DNA of 57,087 bases from RPRB01 sp035501615. Lineage in GTDB: Bacteria > Myxococcota > Myxococcia > Myxococcales > Myxococcaceae. The first letter of the stretch is position 1; each line of letters opens with the position of its first letter. Positions 25,398 to 34,522 of the stretch are shown here, piece by piece. The stretch spans positions 1 through 57,087 of the forward strand of contig DATJVY010000033.1 of assembly GCA_035501615.1 (NCBI GenBank). Reading direction: 5' to 3'. The notes below the pieces were generated by a model that was not told where the DNA came from, did not search any database, and worked only from the letters and a program-made list of their open reading frames with translations. The translations under genes were made by a program, and so were the position numbers.

Positions 25398-27158
25398 GTG
25401 ACCCGAATCGTCCCCACGTACCGCACAGCGGGGCCGCTGCTCGCGGGCACCCGATCGAGCGCCATGCTCGGGCTCGAGGAGCGCGAGGCGTCCGCGCGCC
25501 CGGTGGTCCTGGTCTGGGCACCGCCCGATCTGCCGAGGGACGAGGACCGCTTCTCGCAGCTGCAGCGTGACACCCGGCGGGCGGCGACGCTCGAGCATCC
25601 ACACATCGTCAAGGTGCATGGCCTGGCCACGCTCGAGCAGGGGCTGGCACGGGTGGTGGAGTACGTGGACGGCGAGTCGCTCCGCGACGTGCTGGAGCAT
25701 ACGGGGAAGCTGTCCCCGGCGATCGCCGGTCGCATCGCGGTGGATTGCGCGCTGGGCGTCCACTACGCGCACGTGGCCGGCAACGACGACGGGACGCCCC
25801 TCATCCACGGTGACCTGAGGCCGGAGACGGTGATGCTGGCCTTCTCCGGGCGGGCGAAGGTGGGCGGGTACGGCGCGCTCGCGGTCGCCCCGAAGGAGCC
25901 CAAGGGGCAGCGGGTGGTCAACCGGCGGCGCTACTGCGCTCCGGAGCAGATCATCGGGGGCCGTGCCGCCCAGACCAGCCAGACCGACGTCTTCCTGCTC
26001 GGCCTGGTGCTCTACGAGTGTCTCACCGGGCGGATGCCCTGGGACCGCGAGACCGACTTCGACCAGGCGGTGATGACCTCACCGCTCCCCGTCGAGGGGC
26101 TTCCCCCGCCGGTCCAGGAGCTGCTCCGCAAGGCCACCGCCAAGCGCGCCTCCGACCGGCACAAGACCGCGCTCGCGTTCCGGGACGCGGTGGACCAGGT
26201 GTTCGCGCCGCTGGCCACGCCGGCGCAGCTCTCGGAGCTGCTGGAGCACCACTTCCCGGCGCAGGACTCGCCCCGCGCGGCGCGAAAGCAGGTCCTCGAC
26301 GCCGCGCTCGCCGCGCACGCCCGCGCCTGGGCCTCCCAGGCCCCGAAGGCGTCCGAGGCGCCGACCATCCCCATCGCCCAGCGCGAGCTGGCGGAGCTGG
26401 AGAAGCCCGCGTTCGACTGGCGCTCCAAGCTGCCCCTGGTCTTCGGCGTGGCCGTCGCCGGGGCCCTGGCCGCCGCGTTCTGGTTCCAGACCCGCCACGC
26501 CGTTCCAAAGCCGATGCTCCTCGTCCCCCCCGGGCAGGAGCAGGCCGCGGGCGCCGTGCCTGCCGCGGCCGGAACGCCCCGGACACCGCCGGCCGCGACC
26601 CCCGGGACTGGGCCAGCCGCCCCGGCCGTTCCGCCCCCCGCGGTGGCAGCCGTCTCCCCTCCTCCCGCGCCGGCGTCGCAGCCCGCGTTGGCCCCGGCTT
26701 CCCCGGTCAAGCCCGCGGCGGGAGCCCGCAGCGACTTCCTGACCACCGGGCTCGACCTGGTCACCGATCCTCCGGTGGACGTCGCGCTCGACAAGAAGCC
26801 CTTCGGCCGCACGCCGATCGTCATCCCGGCCACTCCCGGTCGGCACGTCCTCACCCTCAGCGACACCGCGAAGGGCATCAGCCAGTCGCGGGTGGTCACG
26901 GTGAAGAAGGACGGCGTCACCCCGCTCCGGCTCACCGTGGGCCGCGGCACCCTCTCGGTGCGCGCACCCCAGGGTGCCCGCGTCTTCGTCGACGGGCGTG
27001 TGGTGGGCAGTAGCCCCATCGACGACCTGCACCTCTTCGAGGGGACCCACCACCTCAAGGTCACCCTGGGCGACGCCATCTGGCAGCAGTCCTTCGTGCT
27101 CCGGAGCGAGCAGAGCCTCCGCTACGACGTGGAGCTAAAGCCCACCAACGGCGGCTGA
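25398..27158 (+). CDS. Membrane-anchored Ser/Thr kinase-like protein (probable pseudokinase) with PEGA domains
   Basis: A 586-residue protein. Residues about 5-275 have the kinase fold but key residues are lost: the glycine loop is degenerate, the VAIK lysine position reads VVLVWA (no Lys), the catalytic loop is HGDLRPET (137-144, Thr for the metal Asn) and DFG is replaced by GGYG (156-159). The APE motif (181-183) and the alpha-F Asp (QTDVFLLG) remain. One membrane helix lies at about 345-364, then a Pro/Ala-rich linker, then two PEGA-like domains (about 447-586; VDVALDKKPFGRTPI, ARVFVDGRVVGSSPI). GTG start. Probably a catalytically weak or dead scaffold or sensor linking the envelope to the cytoplasm. 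Confidence 0.88.
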   Translation: MTRIVPTYRTAGPLLAGTRSSAMLGLEEREASARPVVLVWAPPDLPRDEDRFSQLQRDTRRAATLEHPHIVKVHGLATLEQGLARVVEYVDGESLRDVLEHTGKLSPAIAGRIAVDCALGVHYAHVAGNDDGTPLIHGDLRPETVMLAFSGRAKVGGYGALAVAPKEPKGQRVVNRRRYCAPEQIIGGRAAQTSQTDVFLLGLVLYECLTGRMPWDRETDFDQAVMTSPLPVEGLPPPVQELLRKATAKRASDRHKTALAFRDAVDQVFAPLATPAQLSELLEHHFPAQDSPRAARKQVLDAALAAHARAWASQAPKASEAPTIPIAQRELAELEKPAFDWRSKLPLVFGVAVAGALAAAFWFQTRHAVPKPMLLVPPGQEQAAGAVPAAAGTPRTPPAATPGTGPAAPAVPPPAVAAVSPPPAPASQPALAPASPVKPAAGARSDFLTTGLDLVTDPPVDVALDKKPFGRTPIVIPATPGRHVLTLSDTAKGISQSRVVTVKKDGVTPLRLTVGRGTLSVRAPQGARVFVDGRVVGSSPIDDLHLFEGTHHLKVTLGDAIWQQSFVLRSEQSLRYDVELKPTNGG

Positions 27159-27207
27159 GCGGGGGCTTGATGCCTCCGGATGGCGCCCCCTGTCCGCGGC
27201 GCCCCGT

Positions 27208-28842
27208 ATGCTTCGAGCTTCCGTGCCCGCCTCCCTCGCGTTCGCGCTCGGAGCCTCCCTGGTGCTCGGCGCGCAGGCGCCCGATGCCGGCGCCGCCCCC
27301 TCGGGCTCGGCGGCGGTCGTCGCCCTGGGCAGCTGCGACAGTCCAGCCAGCGCGATCAGCGCCCGCACCTTCCGCACCCTCCTCGCAGCCCGGATGGGGA
27401 CCGGGCTCCAGAGCGAGGTCGACAGCGCCGCGCCGCTCGGTGGTCTCGCCACCCGGACCCTGGCCGACGTCCAGCATGCCGTCACCGAGGCCCGCGCGGC
27501 GTTCTACAAGGGGAAGGTCAGCGCCGCGGTGACGGCGCTGGAGGGCCTGTCGAACGAGGTCAGGCGCCTTCCTCCCGGGGATGCCCGCTGGGCCGTCGAG
27601 CGCGACATCTGGACGCTGCTCGCCCAGGCCCGCGGAAAGGGGGCCCAGGCCGAGGACGCGCTCCGCCACGTCTTCCGGGTGGAGCCCGACTACCAGCCCG
27701 ACACCGCGCTCTACCCTCCGTCGTTCCGCAAGCTGGCCGACGGGGTGCGGAAGCAGCAGGCCCGCGCGCCGACCTCGCGGCTCGACGTCGCCATCTCCCC
27801 GCCGGGGACCGACGTGTACGTCGACGGCCGGAAGCTGGGGAAGGCGCCGGTGAGTCTCCGCCTCCCCGCGGGCAGCTACCGCATCGAGGCCGACTTCGGC
27901 CGTCGCTCGCTCGCGCGCACGGTGCAGATCCCCGAGCCGCCGGCGCTCGCTCCTCCGGTGGAGCTGGGCGCCGAGGTCGAGGGGGCGCTCTACGCCGACG
28001 GTGGCCCCTGCCTCGAGCCCGGGAAGGACCCGGCCGGGGCGCTGACCCGGGCGGCCGCGCTGCTCGGGGTGAACCGGCTCTTCGGCCTCCATGCCGAGGG
28101 GCCTCCGGACCGGCGCACGCTCGAGCTCGGCGTGCTCGACCGCACCGGAGCCGAGGTCGCCGAGGCGCGGATGCGGCTCTCGGCTGGCCAGCCCGAGACC
28201 GAGGCCCTCGCGCCGCTGGCCGACTTCGCCGCCACCGGCCGGATCGCCCCGGGGGTCGAGGTGACGAAGGGCGGAGGCCAGCACCCGCCGACGGCGGTGG
28301 AGGGCCACCTGGTGGGTCAGCTCCTGGGCACGCCTCCGCCAGGCGGGTTCAACCTCGAGGCCTACGGCGTCGAGGGTCACTTCGTCCGCGAGACGATGCA
28401 CTTCACCGGGGCGCGCTTCGAGCTGCCCGACGTTCCGGCCCGGCGAACGGTGCTCCACGTCGTCACCGACGACGGCCGCGTGGCGCTGGCCGTGGCCGAC
28501 TCCACCCGGGGCGAGACCCGGAAGGACCTGACGCTGGAGCAGCCCTGTGTCGTGACGGGCATGGTCCGGGACGAGACCGGCCGGCCGGCCGGCGGGGCCC
28601 GGGTCTTCGCCACCCTCCGCGCCTCGGGAGCCTGGCGGGCCGGCAAGGCGGGGCCCCGGGGGCGCTTCGTCGTGAAGGAGCTGGTACGGGGGGACTACGA
28701 GCTGTTCGCGGGCTCGGCGCGCGCGCGCCTGTCGGTGGCCCGCTTCACGCTCGCCGGCGCCTGCCGGGCCGAGCTGCCCGCGGTGGTGGTCCCGCGGGCG
28801 GCGCTCGCCGTCGACGGCGAGGACGCCTCCAGAGAACCCTGA
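27208..28842 (+). CDS. Exported PEGA and carboxypeptidase-regulatory-like domain protein
   Basis: A 544-residue exported protein: signal peptide (MLRASVPASLAFALGASLVL), a helical TPR-like region (about 80-185, AEDALRHVFRVEPDYQPDTA), one PEGA domain (about 190-245, GTDVYVDGRKLGKAPVSLRL), a middle region of unknown fold (250-350), and C-terminal carboxypeptidase-regulatory-like strands (about 450-530, VTGMVRDETGRPAGGARVFA). It follows the PEGA pseudokinase by 49 bp on the same strand, and shared PEGA domains suggest they act together on an envelope surface. It is followed by a strong hairpin. Function unknown. Confidence 0.83.
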   Translation: MLRASVPASLAFALGASLVLGAQAPDAGAAPSGSAAVVALGSCDSPASAISARTFRTLLAARMGTGLQSEVDSAAPLGGLATRTLADVQHAVTEARAAFYKGKVSAAVTALEGLSNEVRRLPPGDARWAVERDIWTLLAQARGKGAQAEDALRHVFRVEPDYQPDTALYPPSFRKLADGVRKQQARAPTSRLDVAISPPGTDVYVDGRKLGKAPVSLRLPAGSYRIEADFGRRSLARTVQIPEPPALAPPVELGAEVEGALYADGGPCLEPGKDPAGALTRAAALLGVNRLFGLHAEGPPDRRTLELGVLDRTGAEVAEARMRLSAGQPETEALAPLADFAATGRIAPGVEVTKGGGQHPPTAVEGHLVGQLLGTPPPGGFNLEAYGVEGHFVRETMHFTGARFELPDVPARRTVLHVVTDDGRVALAVADSTRGETRKDLTLEQPCVVTGMVRDETGRPAGGARVFATLRASGAWRAGKAGPRGRFVVKELVRGDYELFAGSARARLSVARFTLAGACRAELPAVVVPRAALAVDGEDASREP

Positions 28843-28854
28843 TGCCTTCCGCGG

Positions 28855-28891
28855 GGAGCTGCCGGAGCGAGCAGGCCTCTCCGGCAGCTCC
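28855..28891. terminator. Strong bidirectional terminator-like hairpin
   Basis: A perfect 13-bp inverted repeat GGAGCTGCCGGAG / CTCCGGCAGCTCC with an 11-nt loop lies exactly between two convergent genes (ends 28842 and 28900). It lacks a T-tract, but position and symmetry suit a terminator for both strands. Confidence 0.65.
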
Positions 28892-28899
28892 GGCTGCGA

Positions 28900-30903
28900 T
28901 CAGTGATGGCTGACCGAGTCGACGAAGGCCGGCGGATTGGGTGTGCCGAGGCCAGTCGCCACGTCGTAACCGTCGTGAACACGGAGTGTGGAGTCCGTTC
29001 CGAACGTGATCACGAACCACCGGGTCGAGAGCGGGCTGTTGTAGAGCGCGCTGTAGAAGTCGGGCAGGTTCTGGAGCGGCGAAGCGAGATCCGAGGGGAT
29101 CTCTGGGGAATTCCCAGCGGCGTCCTTGATGAGCCCGCTCACGTTGGCGTTGGAGCCGACCAGCTGGACGTCGGTGATCGCATCATCGTCCAGCCGGTAA
29201 AGCCGCGCCGCCGCGTTGCCGAGCAGGTGTCCCGCCCGCTGCGTCGCGATGGCCCAAAGAGCGGAGAACATCGGACAGGAAGCGCTGGTCCCCCCGATCA
29301 CGTCGATGTAGAGGCCCCCCTCCGGGTCGCCTGTGAAGATGATCTCCACTCCCGTGTACGGATCCGCGACCCACGAGATGTCGGGCTGCATCCGCCGGTA
29401 CCCCGGAAGTTGCTGCTGATAGAAAGGCTTGAAGTATACGTCGCTCACTCCTCCGCCGCCCCCTCCGTTGAATCCCTGGTTGCCGACTGGGTCGATCGGC
29501 GCATTCCCGTTTGCAGCCGTGTCGGCGATCTGGGTGAAGTTGTTGCCCCAGGCGGTCTGGAAATCGATCTTCCCGTTCTTCTTCAGACCGACGCTGACGC
29601 CACCGACCGAGGTGGCGAAGGGTGAGCCCGAGGGCCAGGAACCGTTGGCGATGCCGATGTCGAGCACTCCGTCGCCTCCGTCACCCGACGAGAAGTTGAC
29701 GGAGATGCCGGCGCTGGAGATCGCCTGGAAAAGCCCGTCCACCGCCTGCCGAAACTCGGGATCCGTCGCGATCTCGTAGCTCCCCCAGCTATTGGAGATC
29801 GCGGTCACACCAGGGGTCGAGGCTGCCTGGATGATGCCCCCGAAGAGGTTCGCAAAGGAATTGTCCGGGGTGACGACGAGGAGGATCTTGGCACCAGGAG
29901 CGATCGCGTGGACCCACTCCACGTCCAGCGTCGTCTCCAGCGCCCATACGGAATTGGGCGTCCCGGAGAACACCGTCTCGGTCGGAGTTCCGATGATGGT
30001 GAGGTCGGCCGGAGGAAGCCCCATCGCCTGGGAGAAGACGGCGAGGTCAAACGCGATGGTCTTGGAGCCGAACGCATCGACGATGGCCACCGTCTGTCCG
30101 CTGCCATCGAGTCCGCGGCGGTAGAGCTTGTCGAGCGAGTACGCCGTCTGGATGTCCCCAGCCGAGTAGCCGCAGGGCGGGATGGTCCCAGCCGCCGTGT
30201 TGGTGATGTCCTGTCCGTAGCGGTTTCCGAAGTAGACCGCGCTCGCATCCGACGAGCTGAACTTCACCGTCTGCGGCGGCCGGAAGCAGCCGGCCGAGAA
30301 CACGATGCCGTTCGGGTTCGCGCTGAGGAGCGCCGGGCTGAACGTTCCCTCGGGGCCGCCCGGCCGCATGTTCATCGGCTGAGGACGGAAGTCGGTGAGA
30401 CCACCCACGTGACTCACGAGCGCGTTGACGTTCGCCGGAAGCGTCGGTCCGCTCACGTTCGCCTGGAACGTCTTGGAGGCGAGCTGGAACTCGTGGAGCT
30501 CGGCCTTGAGCGCCGCCTGGACCTGCGCGGCCGTGCCCGTCGCCTGGACGTAGAGGTTGCGTGGCCCGATTCCGAGCACCGTCAGGCCCTGTGAGCGCAG
30601 GAAGTCGCTGACGGTCTGCGCCTCGGCCGCGGTCGGCAGGTTCGCGGGAGAGAACGCGGCGGCAGACCACTGCTGGTAGCGGGCGGACGACGGATCGTGA
30701 ACCGCCAGAGCGTTCTGCTCGAGCGACGAAGCCTGATGCATCTTCAACCAGAGCGAGACGGTCACCTGCTTCGAATCACTCGTTCTTCCGAGGTCACGGG
30801 CACCCGGGATCTTCGGCCCGCCCCTCGCCACCGCCAGCGAAGGACTGCAGATGGCCAAGACCGCGAGTGTCGCTGCTCGCCTCCAACGACTGTCGATGTG
30901 CAT
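28900..30903 (-). CDS. Secreted S53 family peptidase (sedolisin/kumamolisin-like)
   Basis: A 667-residue acid-type serine carboxyl peptidase. Signal peptide (about 1-27, ATLAVLAICSPSLAVA), pro-domain (about 40-190, with FSPANLPTAAEAQTVSDFL) and a catalytic domain with the full set: Glu323 and Asp327 in ALETTLDVEW, the oxyanion Asp408 in SSGDGG and Ser540 in GGTSASCP. A C-terminal calcium-site-like segment DVATGLGTPNPPAF is present. It probably acts outside the cell on proteins, fitting a predatory or protein-degrading lifestyle (inference). GC is visibly lower than in neighbours. Monocistronic and convergent with the PEGA gene. Confidence 0.95.
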   Translation of the reverse strand: MHIDSRWRRAATLAVLAICSPSLAVARGGPKIPGARDLGRTSDSKQVTVSLWLKMHQASSLEQNALAVHDPSSARYQQWSAAAFSPANLPTAAEAQTVSDFLRSQGLTVLGIGPRNLYVQATGTAAQVQAALKAELHEFQLASKTFQANVSGPTLPANVNALVSHVGGLTDFRPQPMNMRPGGPEGTFSPALLSANPNGIVFSAGCFRPPQTVKFSSSDASAVYFGNRYGQDITNTAAGTIPPCGYSAGDIQTAYSLDKLYRRGLDGSGQTVAIVDAFGSKTIAFDLAVFSQAMGLPPADLTIIGTPTETVFSGTPNSVWALETTLDVEWVHAIAPGAKILLVVTPDNSFANLFGGIIQAASTPGVTAISNSWGSYEIATDPEFRQAVDGLFQAISSAGISVNFSSGDGGDGVLDIGIANGSWPSGSPFATSVGGVSVGLKKNGKIDFQTAWGNNFTQIADTAANGNAPIDPVGNQGFNGGGGGGVSDVYFKPFYQQQLPGYRRMQPDISWVADPYTGVEIIFTGDPEGGLYIDVIGGTSASCPMFSALWAIATQRAGHLLGNAAARLYRLDDDAITDVQLVGSNANVSGLIKDAAGNSPEIPSDLASPLQNLPDFYSALYNSPLSTRWFVITFGTDSTLRVHDGYDVATGLGTPNPPAFVDSVSHH

Positions 30904-31201
30904 GATTCCCTCCCGGGTAGACCGGCCGCGGGAGCGTGCCCAAGGCTGCTACAGCCATGCAAGGTGACGTGCGTGGGGGGAACACACCACCCCATGTTTT
31001 CGCCATATAGATGCAACTAACTGTACCGCAGCGTGCGTGTCAGTTGCGGGGACGGCGCGTCGTTGTGCGTTTTCGGCGATCTCCTGCCCCTGGATGGCGT
31101 GAGCGCGGCCGTTGCAGGTGCACGAATCCAGTCCGGCCGCGTCTGACGGTCGAAGACGCTTGTCACAGCAACCGTTGACCTGTCCTCCGAGGTGAAGGCG
31201 G
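30904..31201. other. Intergenic region upstream of the S53 peptidase
   Basis: A 298-bp gap containing the 5' region of the peptidase gene (minus strand) and the 3' end of the mla operon. It has a local AT-rich pocket around 31000-31030 that would suit a promoter, with CTGACA on the minus strand near 31038-31043, but no clear -10. No gene, tRNA or repeat is seen. Confidence 0.45.
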
Positions 31202-31591
31202 TCAGCCGTCGGGATGGTGGCTGAGCGCGACCCGGTTCCCCTCCGGATCGCGCACGTAGAGGGTCCACCGCGTCTCGTGGACCAGCGGAATCGCGCGGCG
31301 CTCGAGCTCCGCCCGCACGCGTGCCCGGTCGGAGCTGGGGATGCGGAGCGCGATGAGGAAGAGCCCCGGGCGGCCGTCGCGGAACGCCGGATCCGGCGCG
31401 GGCCGGGCCTCCACCCGCTCCAGCGCGAGGAATCCGCCGCCGCCCACGTCGAGCCAGATGCTCCTCACCGCGCCGTCCGGCGCGAGGTGCCGCTCCCGCT
31501 CGGGGAGCCCGAGCACCTCGCGGTAGAACCGCGCCACCTGCTCGAGGGCCTGCACCTGGATGGCGACATGGTGGAAGCCCTCGACGTTCAC
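31202..31591 (-). CDS. VOC (glyoxalase/dioxygenase) superfamily protein
   Basis: A 129-residue single VOC domain: GFHHVAIQVQALEQVARFYR, VLGLPERERH, IWLDVGGGGFLALE, PGLFLIALRIPSSDRARV and a C-terminal LYVRDPEGNRVALSHH, giving the usual His/Glu-type metal-site positions (His in HHVAI, Glu in FLALE). The start is a GTG at 31591 overlapping the preceding stop (GTGA) with GGAGGG upstream. Last gene of the mla-type operon. The substrate cannot be told from sequence. Confidence 0.87.
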   Translation of the reverse strand: MNVEGFHHVAIQVQALEQVARFYREVLGLPERERHLAPDGAVRSIWLDVGGGGFLALERVEARPAPDPAFRDGRPGLFLIALRIPSSDRARVRAELERRAIPLVHETRWTLYVRDPEGNRVALSHHPDG

Positions 31592-32544
31592 CCCTGCCCT
31601 CCGGGGCTCCAGGGCGCCACGGGACCGACCGGGCTCGCTTCCACCACCTCGGAGCCGACCAGGGTGGCCCGGGGAACCGGCGGCGGTGGTGCGGGCGGAG
31701 GCGGCGGGGGCGCGGGAAGTCCCCCCTCGGCGTCGAGGACGAGCGCCGCGAACGCATCGAGGCGGACGAGGGTGGCCAGCGCCTCGACCAGCGCGACCAA
31801 GAGGAGCGCGACGCCCCCGGCCGCCGCCGCCGCTGCTCCCGGGCCGGGCGTGCCGGCGGCCATCACCTGGATGCCGCCGACCAGCATTCCTGCCGGAAGC
31901 GCCGTGACCAGCCAGGCGAGGACGACGAAGCCGGGCCGGGCCAGGAGGAGCCGGAGCGCCTCGCCGGCGGCGACCGGGAAGCGGACCGGCCGCACCACCG
32001 AGGTCACCAGCCCGAGCTCGAGCCAGAGGGCGGTCGCGGGGAAGAGGAACGCCCCGAGGGTCAGCACGCCGGCCACCCCGGCCGCTCCCAGGAACGACAC
32101 CACCGGGCCGCCGAGGACGAGCGCCGCGCCGCTCGCGACCAGCACGGCCCAGTACCAGGCACCGAGGACGACCTCGAGGACGGCCGCGGCCACGGCCCAG
32201 GCGAGACCCCGGACGCCTGCCACCGGCGGGGAGACCCCGGGAGTGGCCCCGGAGACGAACCGGGCCGCACCGGCCTGCACCGCGAGGGCCAACACCGCGG
32301 CGCGGGCGAGGGCCGCGGCGAGGACCAGCCCGGCTCCAGCGACGAGGAGCGTCTCTTCGAGCTGCAGCTCGGGCTCGGCGGTGAAGAGGGCCGGCCAGAG
32401 CGCGCCCTGCGCCGCTCGGGAGATGCCCAGAACGCCGGCCAGGGCGAGCAGCGGGACCAGCGAGGAGATCGCGACCCGTGTTCCGAGGCGGAGCAGCCAC
32501 CCGGCGCCGGCCGCGGGGCGCTCCGACGTCGACTCCGCGGTCAT
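31588..32544 (-). CDS. Polytopic membrane protein of the mla operon
   Basis: A 318-residue membrane protein with about six to seven hydrophobic segments (from ISSLVPLLALAGVLG to AAGGVALLLVALVEALATL), rich in Ala, Val and Leu, and a C-terminal cytoplasmic tail with Pro runs (GLPAPPPPPPAPPPPVPRA). It overlaps mlaD upstream (ATGA) and the VOC gene downstream (GTGA). No named family was recognised. The coupling suggests a role in, or with, the lipid transport system, but it is not a typical MlaA, MlaB or MlaC. Confidence 0.75.
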   Translation of the reverse strand: MTAESTSERPAAGAGWLLRLGTRVAISSLVPLLALAGVLGISRAAQGALWPALFTAEPELQLEETLLVAGAGLVLAAALARAAVLALAVQAGAARFVSGATPGVSPPVAGVRGLAWAVAAAVLEVVLGAWYWAVLVASGAALVLGGPVVSFLGAAGVAGVLTLGAFLFPATALWLELGLVTSVVRPVRFPVAAGEALRLLLARPGFVVLAWLVTALPAGMLVGGIQVMAAGTPGPGAAAAAAGGVALLLVALVEALATLVRLDAFAALVLDAEGGLPAPPPPPPAPPPPVPRATLVGSEVVEASPVGPVAPWSPGGQG

Positions 32545-33737
32545 CGCGCCGCGTCCGTGCTCGCGGAGCCCGTGGCCGGCGGGGGTGACACGGAGCTGGT
32601 CGGGCGGCCGTCGGTGGGACGTCCGGCCTGCTCCAGGCCTCCGCGGTTGCTGATGGTGACTCGCACCAGCTCCTGGAGGACCTTGTTGCGCTTCACGTTG
32701 CCCAGCACGGTGCGCAGGTCGTCGTAGACGCTCGGGTCGACCACCAGCGCCCCGAGCGTCCCCTCCCCCGCGCGGATCTTCCCGGTGATGATCCGGAGGT
32801 CCTCGGACATGGCGCCGAGGTTCTCGAAGAGGTTCCGGGCATCGCCGTAGACGAGCTGGTGCACCGCGCCGTTCTGGCTGGTCCGGGCGTCGTGGAGGAG
32901 CACCGCGAGCTCGCCTGCGGCGTCCCCCAGCGCGCCCACGGTCTTGGCCGCCTTGGGGTCGTAGAGGAGCGCGTGCAGGGCACCGTTCCCGGTGCGCGCG
33001 CCCTCGAGGACCAGGCTCACCTGTTCCAGGGCCTTCTCGGCCTCGGTCGAGACGTCGGCGAGCTTGGTCAGGAGGCGGTGGGTCTCGGCCGCGCCCCGCG
33101 GATCGTAGATGAGGGCATGGAGCGCGCCGTTCCCCTTCTCGATGCCCTGGAGGATGCTCCGGACGCTGGCGATGGACGCGGTGAGGTTCTTCGTCACCTC
33201 GGGGTCGGCGAAGGTGTCGGTGAGCTTGCGGACGTTCTCGCTGCTGGCAACCAGGTTGTCCATCAGCGCGCCGCCGTTCTTGAGCAGCGAGGCCAGGTCG
33301 CCGGACGAGCCACTGGGGATGGCGCCGTTGGGAGGGATGGGATCGCCCTCGGACGTACCGAGGGAGATGTCGATGGCCTTGTCCCCCAGGACGCCGCGTC
33401 CGCTCACCCGGGCCACGCAGTCGGTCCGGACGCGGGGGGCGAACGTCTTGGACATCTCGATGATGACGTCGATCTTCTTGTCGCCCAGGTCCGGGGAGAA
33501 GGAGATGGACACCACCCGCCCCACCTCGAGACCACCGAGCCAGACCGGAGAGTCGCGCTTGAGCCCCTCCACGTTCTCGAAGAACGCGTGGTAGCGGACC
33601 TGCCGGTCGAAGAGCCGGTTCTCCTTGCCGATGATCAGCACCACGAACCCGAAGAGGAGCAACGCCAGCCCCACGAAGAGGCCGGCCCGGACGACGAGGC
33701 GCTTCTCCTTCTGGGTGGCGGTCTCGGTCGTCGCCAT
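32541..33737 (-). CDS. mlaD: MCE-domain substrate-binding protein MlaD-like
   Basis: A 398-residue MCE protein: one N-terminal membrane helix (about 17-40, AGLFVGLALLLFGFVVLIIG), then the MCE domain (about 45-150, FFENVEGLKRDSPVWLGGLE, GVLGDKAIDISLG). The C-terminal part has several copies of a repeat near 35-40 residues with cores GNGALHALIYDP, GNGALHALLYDP, NGAVHQLVYGD and GEGTLGALVVDP, probably forming a helical needle. Part of the Mla lipid trafficking system, with ATPase MlaF and permease MlaE just upstream. MlaB and MlaC are not seen. Confidence 0.92.
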   Translation of the reverse strand: MATTETATQKEKRLVVRAGLFVGLALLLFGFVVLIIGKENRLFDRQVRYHAFFENVEGLKRDSPVWLGGLEVGRVVSISFSPDLGDKKIDVIIEMSKTFAPRVRTDCVARVSGRGVLGDKAIDISLGTSEGDPIPPNGAIPSGSSGDLASLLKNGGALMDNLVASSENVRKLTDTFADPEVTKNLTASIASVRSILQGIEKGNGALHALIYDPRGAAETHRLLTKLADVSTEAEKALEQVSLVLEGARTGNGALHALLYDPKAAKTVGALGDAAGELAVLLHDARTSQNGAVHQLVYGDARNLFENLGAMSEDLRIITGKIRAGEGTLGALVVDPSVYDDLRTVLGNVKRNKVLQELVRVTISNRGGLEQAGRPTDGRPTSSVSPPPATGSASTDAAR

Positions 33738-34522
33738 CAGTCCACCCGGGCCTCGCCCTTTCGCGCGTCGAAGAAGGAGCGGACCTCCTTCAGGGTGCTG
33801 GCCTTCATCTCCGGCACCGTGCCCACCTGGACGATGTGCCGGTTGGCGAGCATCGCGATGCGGTCCGACACGGTGAAGGCGCTCTGCATGTCGTGGGTCA
33901 CGACGATCGACGTGCAGTGGAGCTTGGCGCGCATGCTGCGGATCAGCTCGTCGATGGTGCGGGTGCTGATCGGATCGAGCCCGGTGGTGGGCTCGTCCCA
34001 GAGGATGACCTCGGGGTCGGTGGCGATGGCGCGGGCCAGCCCCACGCGGCGCCGCATGCCTCCGGAGAGGTCGGACGGCCGCATGGCCTCGATGCCCGGG
34101 AGGTTGACCAGCCCGAGCACCCGTGCGACCCGGGCCGCCCGGTCCTCCAGGGGCATGTCCGGAAAGTGCTCGCGGAGCGGGTACTCGATGTTCTCGCCCA
34201 CCGAGATGCTGTCGAAGAGCGCCGAGGCCTGGAACACCATCGCCACCCGCCGCCGGACGGGGAGGAACTCCTTCTCGCCGAAGCCCGAGAGGTCCTGTCC
34301 GTCGAAGACGATCCGCCCGCCATCGGGGTCCATCAGGCCGATGAGGCACTTGAGGAGGACACTCTTGCCGGCGCCCGAGCCGCCGATGACGGTGAGGGTC
34401 TCGCCCCTGCGCACCTCGAGCGAGAGGTCGTCGAACACGACCTTGGGGCCGAAGGCCTTGTGGATGCCCTCGAAGCGAATGAGCGCCTCGGACGGAGCGG
34501 GCGCGGTGGCGGACGCGGTCAT
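33737..34522 (-). CDS. mlaF: ABC transporter ATPase MlaF-like
   Basis: A 261-residue ATPase of the Mla phospholipid ABC transporter. Walker A GGSGAGKSVLLKCLIG (about 52-67), signature LSGGMRRRVGLARAIA (about 155), Walker B VILWDEPTTGLDP and the switch His in VVTHDMQSAF are all intact. It overlaps mlaE (ATGA) upstream and mlaD (TGATG) downstream, so the three are coupled. Confidence 0.95.
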   Translation of the reverse strand: MTASATAPAPSEALIRFEGIHKAFGPKVVFDDLSLEVRRGETLTVIGGSGAGKSVLLKCLIGLMDPDGGRIVFDGQDLSGFGEKEFLPVRRRVAMVFQASALFDSISVGENIEYPLREHFPDMPLEDRAARVARVLGLVNLPGIEAMRPSDLSGGMRRRVGLARAIATDPEVILWDEPTTGLDPISTRTIDELIRSMRAKLHCTSIVVTHDMQSAFTVSDRIAMLANRHIVQVGTVPEMKASTLKEVRSFFDARKGEARVD

